DNA of 19,749 bases from an uncultured Bdellovibrio sp. (GTDB taxonomy: Bacteria > Bdellovibrionota > Bdellovibrionia > Bdellovibrionales > Bdellovibrionaceae). Each line of letters begins with the position of its first letter. Position 1 is the stretch's first letter. The notes beneath the pieces are model-generated. The model made no database searches. It was not told the DNA's origin and saw nothing but the letters and a program-made list of their open reading frames with translations. Where the stretch lies: NCBI RefSeq assembly GCF_946478835.1, contig NZ_CAMLDV010000059.1:1-19749 (forward strand), read 5' to 3'. Below, piece after piece: positions 1 through 7,015 of this stretch. The translations under genes were made by a program, and so were the position numbers.

Positions 1-498
1 CAAGCTTTGCGTGATGCTATTCAATACAGCCAAGATAAAGGTGTTCTATTTATCGCGGCGGCTGGTAACGGACACAAAGGTGTTGGTTATGATAACGACA
101 CTGACAAACTTCCTGCTTACCCAGCGTCTTACGATCATGAAAATATCATTTCTGTCGCAGCTCTTGATGTGAACAACAAATTGGGTTCTTTCTCTAACTG
201 GGGTGCTAAAACCGTTGATATCGGTGCGCCTGGAGTGAAGGTCTTCTCGACTGTTGTCGGCCAAGGTTACTCTGACACTGTGATTGATAAATTTGGATTC
301 AAAGCAACTTGGGATGGAACGTCTATGGCGACTCCTCACGTTGCTGGTGCGGCGGCTCTTTACTGGTCGGCTCATCCAAATAAATCATGGCATGAAGTGA
401 AAGCTGCGATCTTGGGTTCTGCAAAAGCGATCCCCGCTTTGCAAGGCAAAACTGTGTCAGGCGGCAAGCTTGATGTAAAAGCTTTGATGAATTACTAA
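1..498 (+). CDS. Subtilisin-like serine protease (S8 family), C-terminal part
   Basis: This is the 3' end of a gene whose reading frame is already open at the window edge, so the true start lies outside. The encoded part holds the second half of a subtilase catalytic domain. AAAGN carries the oxyanion-hole Asn (codon 67-69), and GTSMATPHVAGAAAL carries the nucleophile Ser (codon 322-324). The Asp and His of the triad must lie upstream and cannot be checked. The protein ends soon after the catalytic domain (KALMNY), so there is no long C-terminal extension. Such proteases are usually exported and degrade extracellular or periplasmic protein, which would suit a predatory or proteolytic lifestyle, but the signal peptide is not visible. 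The family call is very secure; the substrate is unknown. Confidence 0.95.
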   Translation, partial: QALRDAIQYSQDKGVLFIAAAGNGHKGVGYDNDTDKLPAYPASYDHENIISVAALDVNNKLGSFSNWGAKTVDIGAPGVKVFSTVVGQGYSDTVIDKFGFKATWDGTSMATPHVAGAAALYWSAHPNKSWHEVKAAILGSAKAIPALQGKTVSGGKLDVKALMNY

Positions 499-575
499 AA
501 CTTTCAGCAACTTAATTTGTAAAAGTTAGGTTCCTCTAGAAAAGTAGAACGAGCACTAAACCGAAAGGATTTAAA

Positions 576-1181
576 ATGCGCGTTCTACTTTTTTCTTTTT
601 TAGCGACCGCTGCTTTTTCTTCTTCCGCGTTTGCCGCAAAGTACGAGCTTGATAAAGCTCACACGAGTATCGCCTTTCAGGCTCCCCATCTTGTTGTTTC
701 CAAAGTCAACGGCCGCTTCGATGAGTTCGATGGCAGTTTTGATTTTGATGAAACTTCTCAAAAACTTGATAACGTCGTCGTCACTATCAAAACCGCGTCA
801 CTCAATACGAATCAAAAAGATCGCGACAAAGATCTGCGCAGTAAAAACTTTTTCGACGTTGAAAAGTATCCCAACATGACTTTCAAAAGTACGAAGGTCG
901 AATACGACAAAGACAAACCTAAAAAAGTTCACGGAGATCTCACCATTCACGGCGTCACCAAGCCCGTCGTTTTGGACGTCAATTACAACGGCGCTGTGAC
1001 AGACCCCTGGGGCAATCGCATGGTGAGCTTTGATGCAGAAACCAAGATTGATCGTAAAGATTTCGGGATGACTTGGAATAAGCAACTCGACAAAGGCGGA
1101 TGGATGGTCGGTGACGATATTAAAATCATAATCGTCGGCGAAGCCAAAGTTGCAAAACCTCAAGCCCCTGCAAAAAAATAA
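576..1181 (+). CDS. YceI family periplasmic lipocalin-like protein
   Basis: This 201-residue protein has a clear Sec signal peptide (residues 1-20, ending AFA before AKYELD). A YceI domain follows from about 22 to 190. Family marks are YELDKAHTSIAF at the N-terminus, KFFDVEKYP-like NFFDVEKYPNMTFKST in the middle, and HGDLTIHGVTKPVVLDV. YceI proteins form a barrel that binds isoprenoid-type lipids in characterised members; the ligand here is unknown. The tail (KVAKPQAPAKK) is Ala/Pro/Lys-rich. There is no cysteine in the protein. The start is supported by AAAGGA six to seven bases ahead of the ATG. The stop is only 14 bases from the MNIO gene, so the two are very probably co-transcribed. That pairing is the odd point. 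Confidence 0.93.
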   Translation: MRVLLFSFLATAAFSSSAFAAKYELDKAHTSIAFQAPHLVVSKVNGRFDEFDGSFDFDETSQKLDNVVVTIKTASLNTNQKDRDKDLRSKNFFDVEKYPNMTFKSTKVEYDKDKPKKVHGDLTIHGVTKPVVLDVNYNGAVTDPWGNRMVSFDAETKIDRKDFGMTWNKQLDKGGWMVGDDIKIIIVGEAKVAKPQAPAKK

Positions 1182-1195
1182 CTAAAGGAAGAAAA

Positions 1196-2050
1196 ATGCA
1201 CCCGTCATCATTCACTCACAAAGTGGGGTTGGGTCTCAGGCCTCCTCATTATTCTTTTTTAGAACAACGACCTTCTACGGAAGTCGCGTGGTTTGAAGCA
1301 ATCTCGGAAAACTACATGGATTCGCGGGGACGTCCGATGGAGATGCTCCAGCTCATTCGTCAGGATTATCCCATCGCCCTGCACGGCGTTTCGATGAATA
1401 TCGGTTCTCCCGAAGGCATTCGCCTGGACTATCTACAGAAACTTCGTGATCTGATTGACCGCGTGGAACCGTTTATTGTTTCCGACCATCTTTGTTGGAC
1501 GGGAACGTCGGATATGAACATGCACGATCTTCTTCCTCTCCCCTTCACCGAAGACAGTGTCGCAACTTTGGTGAACAATATCGATTTCGTACAAACCTTT
1601 TTGCGTCGTCCTTTGATTTTAGAAAACGTATCGACTTACATCAGCTATCGTCGCAATGAGATGAGCGAGTGGGATTTTGTCAGCGAAGTCAGTCGCCGAT
1701 CCGGTTGCGGGTTGCTTCTGGATATCAATAATGTCTACGTGAATTCTTACAATCACGGTTTCGATCCGCATTACTTTTTAAATCACATTCCGATGGATCG
1801 CGTGGCGCAAGTTCATATGGCAGGGCCTTCGGACTATGGCGATTTTCTTTTTGATACCCATTCGACAGATATTCCCGAACCTGTTTGGAATTTGTTTAAA
1901 ATTTTGGCGCCACAAATTCGCCACCTGCCGATTCTTATTGAACGCGATGAAGACATTCCTGACTTCCATGAGCTTGAAGTTGAAGTGATGAAGGCCGTTT
2001 ACATTTTGGAGAGTTCCCATGAATCTGAACGAAGCATTGAACCTGTTTAA
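1196..2050 (+). CDS. DUF692/MNIO family multinuclear non-heme iron oxidase (BufB/HvfB-like)
   Basis: This 284-residue TIM-barrel-type protein belongs to the DUF692 family, whose studied members (MbnB, TglH, BufB) oxidise residues in ribosomal peptides using two or three iron ions. The metal-ligand-type motifs are all present in order: GLGLRP at 11, FEAISENY at 33, LHG with H63, SDHLCW with H98, LENVS with E143, LLLDINN with D176, H187, VHMAG with H207, DTHS with D220 and H222, and ILIERD with E249. The enzyme therefore looks intact. The ATG follows AAGGAAG. The gene overlaps the next one (DUF2063) by 32 bases, the usual partner order. Unlike characterised systems, no short Cys-rich precursor gene lies beside it; the upstream neighbour is a YceI protein. 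The family is secure; the substrate is unknown. Confidence 0.93.
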   Translation: MHPSSFTHKVGLGLRPPHYSFLEQRPSTEVAWFEAISENYMDSRGRPMEMLQLIRQDYPIALHGVSMNIGSPEGIRLDYLQKLRDLIDRVEPFIVSDHLCWTGTSDMNMHDLLPLPFTEDSVATLVNNIDFVQTFLRRPLILENVSTYISYRRNEMSEWDFVSEVSRRSGCGLLLDINNVYVNSYNHGFDPHYFLNHIPMDRVAQVHMAGPSDYGDFLFDTHSTDIPEPVWNLFKILAPQIRHLPILIERDEDIPDFHELEVEVMKAVYILESSHESERSIEPV

Positions 2051-2795
2051 AAGAAATATTGCCTCTCGACAAACCGCCGATAGCAACGCCGAAGCGGAAC
2101 TAAAACCCGTCGGCTCGCTTTCTTTAGAGCAAGCCTTTCAAGTCTATCATCAAGGCTACGTTGCCCGTCTGACCGAAGCTTTACGTGAAATTTACGAGGC
2201 CTCTTTGTGGGTTTTAGGTGAGGATGAATTTCACAACGCCAGTCGCAAGTATATCGACGCTCAACCCTCACGCTCGTACAATCTTTCTGATTACGGTCAT
2301 GAATTCCCGGAGCACTTGCAGATGTCTTCTTTGGGAACGGCTCATCCATTTCTCTATGATCTGGCACGCTTTGAGTGGACTTTTAAAAATATGTATCATA
2401 CGCCAACATCAGATCCATTTCCCGCCGAGGAAATCCAGGCGTTGCTGAATTCAGAGGATTTCAAAGTGCATTTCATTGAAGGCATGGACATCTTTCAAAG
2501 TCCTTACGCGATCTATGAAATTTGGCGACGACGCAATGATCCGGCTGGAGCCATCGACGATATTCACTGGCAAACACCTGAAAGTCTTTTAGTATATAAG
2601 AAGCAAAAAAAAATTTACGTGCATAGAATTGATCACGTGGAGGCCCAGGTTTTAACCGAACTCAAAGAAGGCAAATCCGTTTCTCAGGCCCTGGTGGGTT
2701 TTTCCCATGTCCTGACGTCAGAAAAAATCACGCAGCTTTTTCAAATGATCATGAGAGCGGGAATTATTGAAGACGTCTTGGTTTTAGAAACCTAA
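2019..2795 (+). CDS. DUF2063 (HvfC/BufC-like) MNIO partner protein
   Basis: This 258-residue protein has the DUF2063 N-terminal domain at about 35-105. It carries the typical run [20 protein letters not shown], then a Y-x-A-x-W-V-L-G-type helix and a [15 protein letters not shown] segment. A less conserved C-terminal domain follows. In MNIO systems this protein is the partner that recruits the peptide substrate to the DUF692 enzyme; the old label of putative DNA-binding protein comes from structural guesswork. The ATG lies inside the end of the MNIO gene and is preceded by GGAGAG at proper spacing, so translation is probably coupled. Its TAA shares bases with the stop codon of the convergent chemotaxis receptor (CTAA at 2792-2795), leaving no room for a terminator between them. 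Confidence 0.88.
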   Translation: MNLNEALNLFKRNIASRQTADSNAEAELKPVGSLSLEQAFQVYHQGYVARLTEALREIYEASLWVLGEDEFHNASRKYIDAQPSRSYNLSDYGHEFPEHLQMSSLGTAHPFLYDLARFEWTFKNMYHTPTSDPFPAEEIQALLNSEDFKVHFIEGMDIFQSPYAIYEIWRRRNDPAGAIDDIHWQTPESLLVYKKQKKIYVHRIDHVEAQVLTELKEGKSVSQALVGFSHVLTSEKITQLFQMIMRAGIIEDVLVLET

Positions 2796-4258
2796 GCCGC
2801 CTTCTTCGCCGATCTTCCGATGACTTCAGAAGCCATATGGTGAACCATGTGCTGAAGAGTGTTGGCTTGCGCTGACATCTCTTCAGACGTTGCCGCTGTT
2901 TCTTCTGCCGCCGCCGAGAAAGCTTGCGTCTGCTGCCCTAGAGATCCCATCGCATCGTGAATGGAACGAATGCCTTCGGATTGCTGTGCAGAAGTCTCAG
3001 CAATTTCTTGATTGAGCACGTTGACCTTTTGCACGGATGTCACAATTCCATCTAAAACTTTATCACTTTTTTCTGCGAGTTCTAACGACACTTGAGTTTG
3101 CGTGACACTGCTTGTGATCACCGTTTTAACTTCTTTCGCAGCTTGGGCTGACTTTAAAGCCAGTCCACGCACGGCCTCGGCAACAACGGCAAAACCTTTT
3201 CCTTGTTCTCCGGCACGAGCGGCTTCCACCGCCGCATTTAAGGCCAAAAGATTTGTTTGAAACGCGATATCGTCAATGATGTCCATGGCAGACGTGATCT
3301 CACCAGAAATTTTCGACATCACCGTGATGGATTCAATCAAGCGCTTAACTTCGCCCGCACCTTGAGAGGCACCAGCTTCTGAATTTTTCGCAAGCTCTGC
3401 TGCGGCTCTTGCGCGGTCTTGATTGGTTTTCACGATGTCATTTAATTCTTTAACGGCGTTGAGTGTTTCCTCAATACGGGCTGCGGATTCCACGGCTCCT
3501 TGTGCGACGTTTTGTCCCGCATTTGAAAGCATATTGGAAGCTTCCAAAACCTGTTGGCTTGCATCGTTCGTATCATTCACAGTTTTTGCCAAAAAGTTCA
3601 TAAGCTTTCCGGCGAAAACAAAGAACAAACCAAAAGCTAAAACGAATGCGCATGAAAAACTGATAATCACTTTGGAGCGAAACTGCGCCACGGATTTTTC
3701 AACGTCATCCACATACACACCACTACCAATGATCCACTTCCACGGCTTAAACTGTCTTACGAAACTGATTTTTGGCTCGGGCTGAGGTGAACCCGGCTTC
3801 GGCCACAGATATCTGACAAAACCTTCGCCTTCAGAAGTTTGTCCGACACGTGCAAACTCTACGAACAAACGAAGACCTTCGGGATCTTTCATATCAGAAA
3901 GATCTTTACCATTCAGTTCCGGCTTAATCGGATGCATCATCATTTTGGGATGAAGATCGTTGATCCAAAAATATTCATTGCCGTTATAACGGAGTTTTGA
4001 AACTGCAAGCAAGGCTTGTTTCTGCGCTTCTTCATCAGTGATGACTTTGGCTTCCGCAAGTTGATGATAGTGTTCTAAAACTTTTCCCGCAATATCCACG
4101 GTATTACGAATGGATGTTTTGCGGTCTTCATATAAATTGGTACGCACCAAGGGCAGCACGTAAAACAAAACTATCGCCCACAAAGGCAGGATCGCCACGA
4201 CAAGAAGAGCTAATATTTTGTAACGGTAACTCTGTGACTTCCAGACTTTATTCCACAT
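2792..4258 (-). CDS. Methyl-accepting chemotaxis protein with sCache sensor domain
   Basis: This is a transmembrane chemoreceptor. I start it at the ATG at 4258 (488 residues, MWNKVWK) because GGGGAG sits seven bases upstream; the frame stays open further up to 4324. TM1 is about 15-36. A periplasmic single-Cache (Cache_2) domain follows at about 40-195 with [20 protein letters not shown] and [18 protein letters not shown]2 is about 197-218. I see no HAMP domain after TM2, which is less usual. The cytoplasmic helical hairpin has the highly conserved tip [21 protein letters not shown] near 330-350, which contacts CheA and CheW. There is no CheR-binding pentapeptide at the C-terminus (GRSAKKAA). 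sCache receptors often bind small organic acids; the ligand here is unknown. It is an isolated gene, convergent with the DUF2063 gene. Confidence 0.95.
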   Translation of the reverse strand: MWNKVWKSQSYRYKILALLVVAILPLWAIVLFYVLPLVRTNLYEDRKTSIRNTVDIAGKVLEHYHQLAEAKVITDEEAQKQALLAVSKLRYNGNEYFWINDLHPKMMMHPIKPELNGKDLSDMKDPEGLRLFVEFARVGQTSEGEGFVRYLWPKPGSPQPEPKISFVRQFKPWKWIIGSGVYVDDVEKSVAQFRSKVIISFSCAFVLAFGLFFVFAGKLMNFLAKTVNDTNDASQQVLEASNMLSNAGQNVAQGAVESAARIEETLNAVKELNDIVKTNQDRARAAAELAKNSEAGASQGAGEVKRLIESITVMSKISGEITSAMDIIDDIAFQTNLLALNAAVEAARAGEQGKGFAVVAEAVRGLALKSAQAAKEVKTVITSSVTQTQVSLELAEKSDKVLDGIVTSVQKVNVLNQEIAETSAQQSEGIRSIHDAMGSLGQQTQAFSAAAEETAATSEEMSAQANTLQHMVHHMASEVIGRSAKKAA

Positions 4259-4293
4259 ACATGTACTCCCCGGGAGTGAAATTGCATGGGAAA

Positions 4294-4320
4294 AGATCGG
4301 CATCTGCTTAAGAACCTGAA
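4294..4320 (-). promoter_or_regulatory. Possible weak sigma-28-like promoter of the chemoreceptor gene
   Basis: On the minus strand GCCGATCT (4301-4294) matches the sigma-28 -10 element GCCGATAA at six of eight bases. Fifteen bases upstream the -35 core is TTCA, matching TAAA at only two of four positions. A start near 4287 would give a leader of about 29 bases containing the Shine-Dalgarno GGGGAG. Chemoreceptor genes are typical FliA targets, which supports the call, but the -35 match is poor. Confidence 0.3.
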
Positions 4321-4361
4321 GCACTCTCGAGGGTTTATGAGGAAGTTTAATTATTTATATT

Positions 4362-5141
4362 TCAGAATGAGACAGCGGAAGGAATCCAATCAAGTCCTCC
4401 ACCCTCCCCCGGTGTTCGATTTGTGTTAACACCGGGAGGAACGACTTCATCGCCGACCATTGCTTGCTCGGAAGGATAACGCCTTGAAAATCCAATGAGG
4501 TCTTTATGATAAGACAAAAGCAGACTTCCGTTTTGCAAAAGATTGATCAGGTAATTCACATACTCAAGTCCAACGGCAAAGCATCCTTCGCTCCAGCCAA
4601 GACGTCCATTTCTTTGAATAAAGTCTTCACTCACGTAAGAGGCGCCGTGCAAAACAATTGTTCGCAGTTTGGCGTTATTATTCGAGCGGTCAATACCGTC
4701 GAGATAAAGTGAAATGCCGTTCTTAGAACTGACGTATGAACCTTTGGCAAAATAAAAGCCCAACGAACTTTTCCAGGAATCCGGAAGATTTGAAAAGCTG
4801 CGCGTCTCAATAATGCCTGAGCGAATGCCATGAGCCACATAGAATTTTTCAACAGAGCCATTGCTAAGATTTATCAGAAACAATCTTTTTTCCGTCGAGG
4901 GCCGGGAGTAATCGACCAGCACCGTGTACGTCAGATTCGGAATTCGCCCCTCATTGTAATCGTACATGCGGAAGATCAAGTCCAAAGGTTCGCGAGAAAC
5001 ACCTTGCTCCATCACAACGTCAAAAAGGAAACGCCCGTTTCCCAAACGACGATTGAATAAAGAATCCGCCCACGCCGTTGTCGCGATCAGATCCACTGCT
5101 AAAAAAATCCATAGTGAAAAGATGCGTGCAAATGAAGCCAT
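4362..5141 (-). CDS. YkuD_2-type murein L,D-transpeptidase catalytic domain protein
   Basis: This is an exported L,D-transpeptidase-like protein that should act on peptidoglycan in the periplasm. The ATG at 5141 gives 259 residues and has GAGAG seven bases upstream; an in-frame GTG at 5147 has no useful spacing. The signal peptide is about 1-25 (TAWA before DSLF). The catalytic domain shows VDYSRPSTEKRLFLINL near 76-92, YVAHG with H104, SSLGFY, LYLDGID, then VLHGASYV with H165 and SEGCFAV with C187. The order His-Gly then Ser-x-Gly-Cys is the family active site, and the Cys is present. The tail after about 215 is Pro/Gly-rich (VVPPGVNTNRTPGEGGG) and its DNA forms a long palindrome. It ends a probable three-gene operon with the unknown exported protein and the HTH regulator. 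Confidence 0.85.
   Translation of the reverse strand: MASFARIFSLWIFLAVDLIATTAWADSLFNRRLGNGRFLFDVVMEQGVSREPLDLIFRMYDYNEGRIPNLTYTVLVDYSRPSTEKRLFLINLSNGSVEKFYVAHGIRSGIIETRSFSNLPDSWKSSLGFYFAKGSYVSSKNGISLYLDGIDRSNNNAKLRTIVLHGASYVSEDFIQRNGRLGWSEGCFAVGLEYVNYLINLLQNGSLLLSYHKDLIGFSRRYPSEQAMVGDEVVPPGVNTNRTPGEGGGLDWIPSAVSF
4402..4439. repeat. Long inverted repeat inside the 3' end of the L,D-transpeptidase gene
   Basis: CCCGGTGTT at 4408-4416 is the exact reverse complement of AACACCGGG at 4428-4436, with an 11-base loop. The flanks CCTCCC and GAGG extend the pairing if two C bases bulge out. It lies within codons for the Pro/Gly-rich tail. No T-run follows on either strand, so a simple intrinsic terminator is unlikely; an mRNA 3'-end structure is possible. 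Confidence 0.6.
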
Positions 5142-5197
5142 AGTCACACTCTCAATGGAAGTGCGAATATCAGCAAATTAAGTTTCCGAAAGGTGTG

Positions 5198-5971
5198 TCA
5201 GGGCCAAGGAATATGCGGCACATCCTGGCAGATGATCGGCAAAGCTTCGGCTTGCAAAGGAGCGGCAAGAGCGTCGATTTCAGAAGATTCGTCCAAAAGA
5301 TTTATGTGCGATTTCAAAACTGTTCTCGACAAAAGCAATGACGAGATGTGCAGTTTCGCGCGAGCTTTTTGGTCATGTATTGGCGCAAGACCTGCCATTC
5401 GACGAATGGATTCCAAAACGTGGCGAACCATGCAGTTGTAGCGGGGAACTCTGTTGAGTTCTTGAACTTGCTCATCAGCATAACGAACAATGCCATCATA
5501 ATCTTTGGCTTTAAAAAGCTCCCTCAGACGCTCAGAAATTTCGCCCGTTGGCGCCGGATGAAAATGTTGAAGTGAGTCTTTACCGTCTGGGTTGACCGCA
5601 CGAAATGCCGGTGTGTGCGACATATCAATAAAATCCGCGCACAGAATCGGGATGCCGGCGCGCTGATAGGGGGCCGCCCATGCGTCTGCTAAAGGAGCCA
5701 CCCATAAAACTTTCTTCTCGGCCTTGATCAGCATTTCAGAAATCGCGCGGCTCTGCCCTTGAGAAAGTCGCTCGTATACAGGGGCTCTTTGTTCGTTGAT
5801 TTTGATGGCCTCACGAAGGTGCGTGGACAAACATGGCTTCACATCTTTAAGGCCCGCTTGTCCAATAGCAGGCAATAGAAGTCCTATGAGAAAAACCACA
5901 AGTGAGCGACGGCGACTGTCTATAAATAAGTCACCCTGACAAATCGCGGTTTTTATCCGTTGCCAGTTCAT
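5198..5971 (-). CDS. Exported protein of unknown function
   Basis: I do not recognise this 257-residue protein. It starts at an ATG with AGGGAG five bases upstream. A basic N-terminal stretch (residues 1-23, with SRRR at 19-22) is followed by one hydrophobic segment (about 24-38, LVVFLIGLLLPAIGQA) that looks like a late signal peptide or membrane anchor; GQA before GLKD could be a cleavage site. The rest is a soluble alpha/beta-looking domain with VLWVAPLADAW at about 88-98, ILCADFIDMSHTPAFRAV at about 109-126 and a helical C-terminal half. It has five cysteines (11, 47, 111, 180, 248), four of them after the hydrophobic segment. It lies 50 bases after the HTH gene and 56 before the L,D-transpeptidase gene, which suggests an operon and perhaps a cell-envelope role. 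Confidence 0.7.
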   Translation of the reverse strand: MNWQRIKTAICQGDLFIDSRRRSLVVFLIGLLLPAIGQAGLKDVKPCLSTHLREAIKINEQRAPVYERLSQGQSRAISEMLIKAEKKVLWVAPLADAWAAPYQRAGIPILCADFIDMSHTPAFRAVNPDGKDSLQHFHPAPTGEISERLRELFKAKDYDGIVRYADEQVQELNRVPRYNCMVRHVLESIRRMAGLAPIHDQKARAKLHISSLLLSRTVLKSHINLLDESSEIDALAAPLQAEALPIICQDVPHIPWP

Positions 5972-6021
5972 TCTTGCTCCCTTTAATTACTCTGGTTTTA
6001 TTAAAAGCAAAGCTGGTGCCA

Positions 6022-6756
6022 TTACTCTTTCTTTTTGATCGCGCCCATATAGGAATGCTGCCAAGGACGATACGAAAAGAGAACACCCATATCCACGACG
6101 GAAACGTTGTGTTCACTTTCAAAACGGGACTCCTCTTGCATCTCCAACATCAATTTTTCAAGTTTCGTTTTGTACTTCGCCATAGTCTGCGGGCTGAGTT
6201 TTAAGAAGGAAAAACGAATGTAGTCCTCTGGACGGAAATCATAATTGAGATAGTGCGCCTTCGTATTTTCAAAAAGAGCTTTCCCGACAAGTCCGTCACG
6301 ACGGAAGCGCAAAAATCCATGGCGTTTTAATTTCACTTTGTCACGCGGATGAAGCTCAATGAGATTCAAACGGTCTAATTGGAAAAGATATTTTTTCGAC
6401 TCGGAACTGGAGATCTGATACTCCCGCTCGATTTTTTGCGGCGTCTTTCCCTCTTGCAACATCATAAAGTAATGCAGCATGCGCGAGTTTTCGGCCAACG
6501 CTTTTTCCTGATCATCCGTGAGAGTAAAAACTTGAGAGGTCTCTTCTAAGTTGGCGGATTTTACGACTTCGGAAAAACTGATGTCAGCGACTCTGCAAAT
6601 TTCTTCCAGGCGCTCTAGACTCAAACTCTTGTTGGAGAGAATGCGCTTAACGCTAGACTCACTCAAATTCAATGCTTTCGCCAAGTCTCGATACAAGACG
6701 TTCTTTGCTTTTAGTGCCCGTTTTAGGGAATTCAAGAATTGGTCAATTTGTGACAT
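6022..6756 (-). CDS. XRE-type helix-turn-helix regulator with TIGR02147/DUF4423-like C-terminus
   Basis: This is a DNA-binding regulator of 244 residues from the ATG at 6756, which has GGGGG five bases upstream; an in-frame GTG at 6774 is less well placed. The N-terminal XRE/HTH_3 domain is about 8-65. Its recognition region is YRDLAKALNLSESSVKRIL (about 22-40), followed by SLSLERLEEICRVADIS. The middle (about 90-150) resembles a second winged-helix-like fold with ISSSESKKYLFQLDRLNLIEL. The C-terminal third (YDFRPEDYIRFSFLKLSPQTMAKYKTKLEKL, here described by positions 172-202) resembles the end of TIGR02147/DUF4423 proteins that are common in Bdellovibrio; that similarity is from memory. It is divergent from the ABC exporter and leads a row with the unknown exported protein and the L,D-transpeptidase, either of which it may control. 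Confidence 0.82.
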   Translation of the reverse strand: MSQIDQFLNSLKRALKAKNVLYRDLAKALNLSESSVKRILSNKSLSLERLEEICRVADISFSEVVKSANLEETSQVFTLTDDQEKALAENSRMLHYFMMLQEGKTPQKIEREYQISSSESKKYLFQLDRLNLIELHPRDKVKLKRHGFLRFRRDGLVGKALFENTKAHYLNYDFRPEDYIRFSFLKLSPQTMAKYKTKLEKLMLEMQEESRFESEHNVSVVDMGVLFSYRPWQHSYMGAIKKKE

Positions 6757-6807
6757 ATCAACCCCCAAAACCACGGTATTACATGATGGTACTTAAATCA
6801 AGGGTAT

Positions 6808-6834
6808 TGAATTATAGGACCAAGCCGCCGATCC
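6808..6834 (+). promoter_or_regulatory. Possible sigma-28-like site before the small ORF and ABC genes
   Basis: TGAA (6808-6811), 15 bases, then GCCGATCC (6827-6834) resembles the sigma-28 form TAAA-N15-GCCGATAA at three of four and six of eight bases. It would start RNA near 6841, just before the AGGAGG at 6850. The match is weaker than those between the PilZ and CheX genes and could be chance. Confidence 0.25.
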
Positions 6835-6859
6835 TTAGTAAGAGAACGCAGGAGGTTCT

Positions 6860-7000
6860 ATGAGCATTCTCAAGTTCATCGTGGATCGTTTAACAAGCAA
6901 AAGACCTTTCTTTTATGGCTGGGAGCAAAGAGCGTACGAACGACGCCAAGAGCAATATCCCACGTTGTTTCAAAACACTTGCAGGCTCAAGCAGGATTAA
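6860..7000 (+). CDS. Small protein of 46 residues ahead of the ABC exporter genes
   Basis: An ATG at 6860 is preceded by a perfect Shine-Dalgarno AGGAGG (6850-6855) with four bases between. The frame runs 46 codons to a TAA at 6998-7000. The peptide begins MSILKFIVDRLTSKRPFFYG, is rich in aromatic and charged residues (WEQRAYERRQEQYPTLF) and ends CRLKQD. It has one cysteine, no signal peptide and no obvious membrane helix. It ends 15 bases before the ATG of the first exporter gene. That gene has no clear ribosome site of its own, so translation of the small ORF may feed into it. I do not recognise a family. It could be a real small protein or a leader peptide; the quality of the ribosome site makes chance less likely. 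Confidence 0.6.
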   Translation: MSILKFIVDRLTSKRPFFYGWEQRAYERRQEQYPTLFQNTCRLKQD

Positions 7001-7015
7001 ATACTCTCCTTCTGC

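Noticed and set aside
499..575. Weak AACTTT/AAAGTT pairing after the subtilase as a terminator
   Set aside because: The stem is short and AT-only with a long loop and no following T-run.
798..1163. 121-codon minus-strand frame opposite the YceI gene
   Set aside because: It is a mirror of a well-supported gene, with no ribosome site and no family features.
2081..2088. GCCGATAG inside the DUF2063 gene as another sigma-28 -10 box
   Set aside because: No TAAA-like element lies 15 bases upstream, and it is within coding sequence.
6771..6809. Repeated GGTA-type elements between the HTH and small ORF as an operator
   Set aside because: The copies are unequal in spacing and sequence and do not form a clear palindrome.
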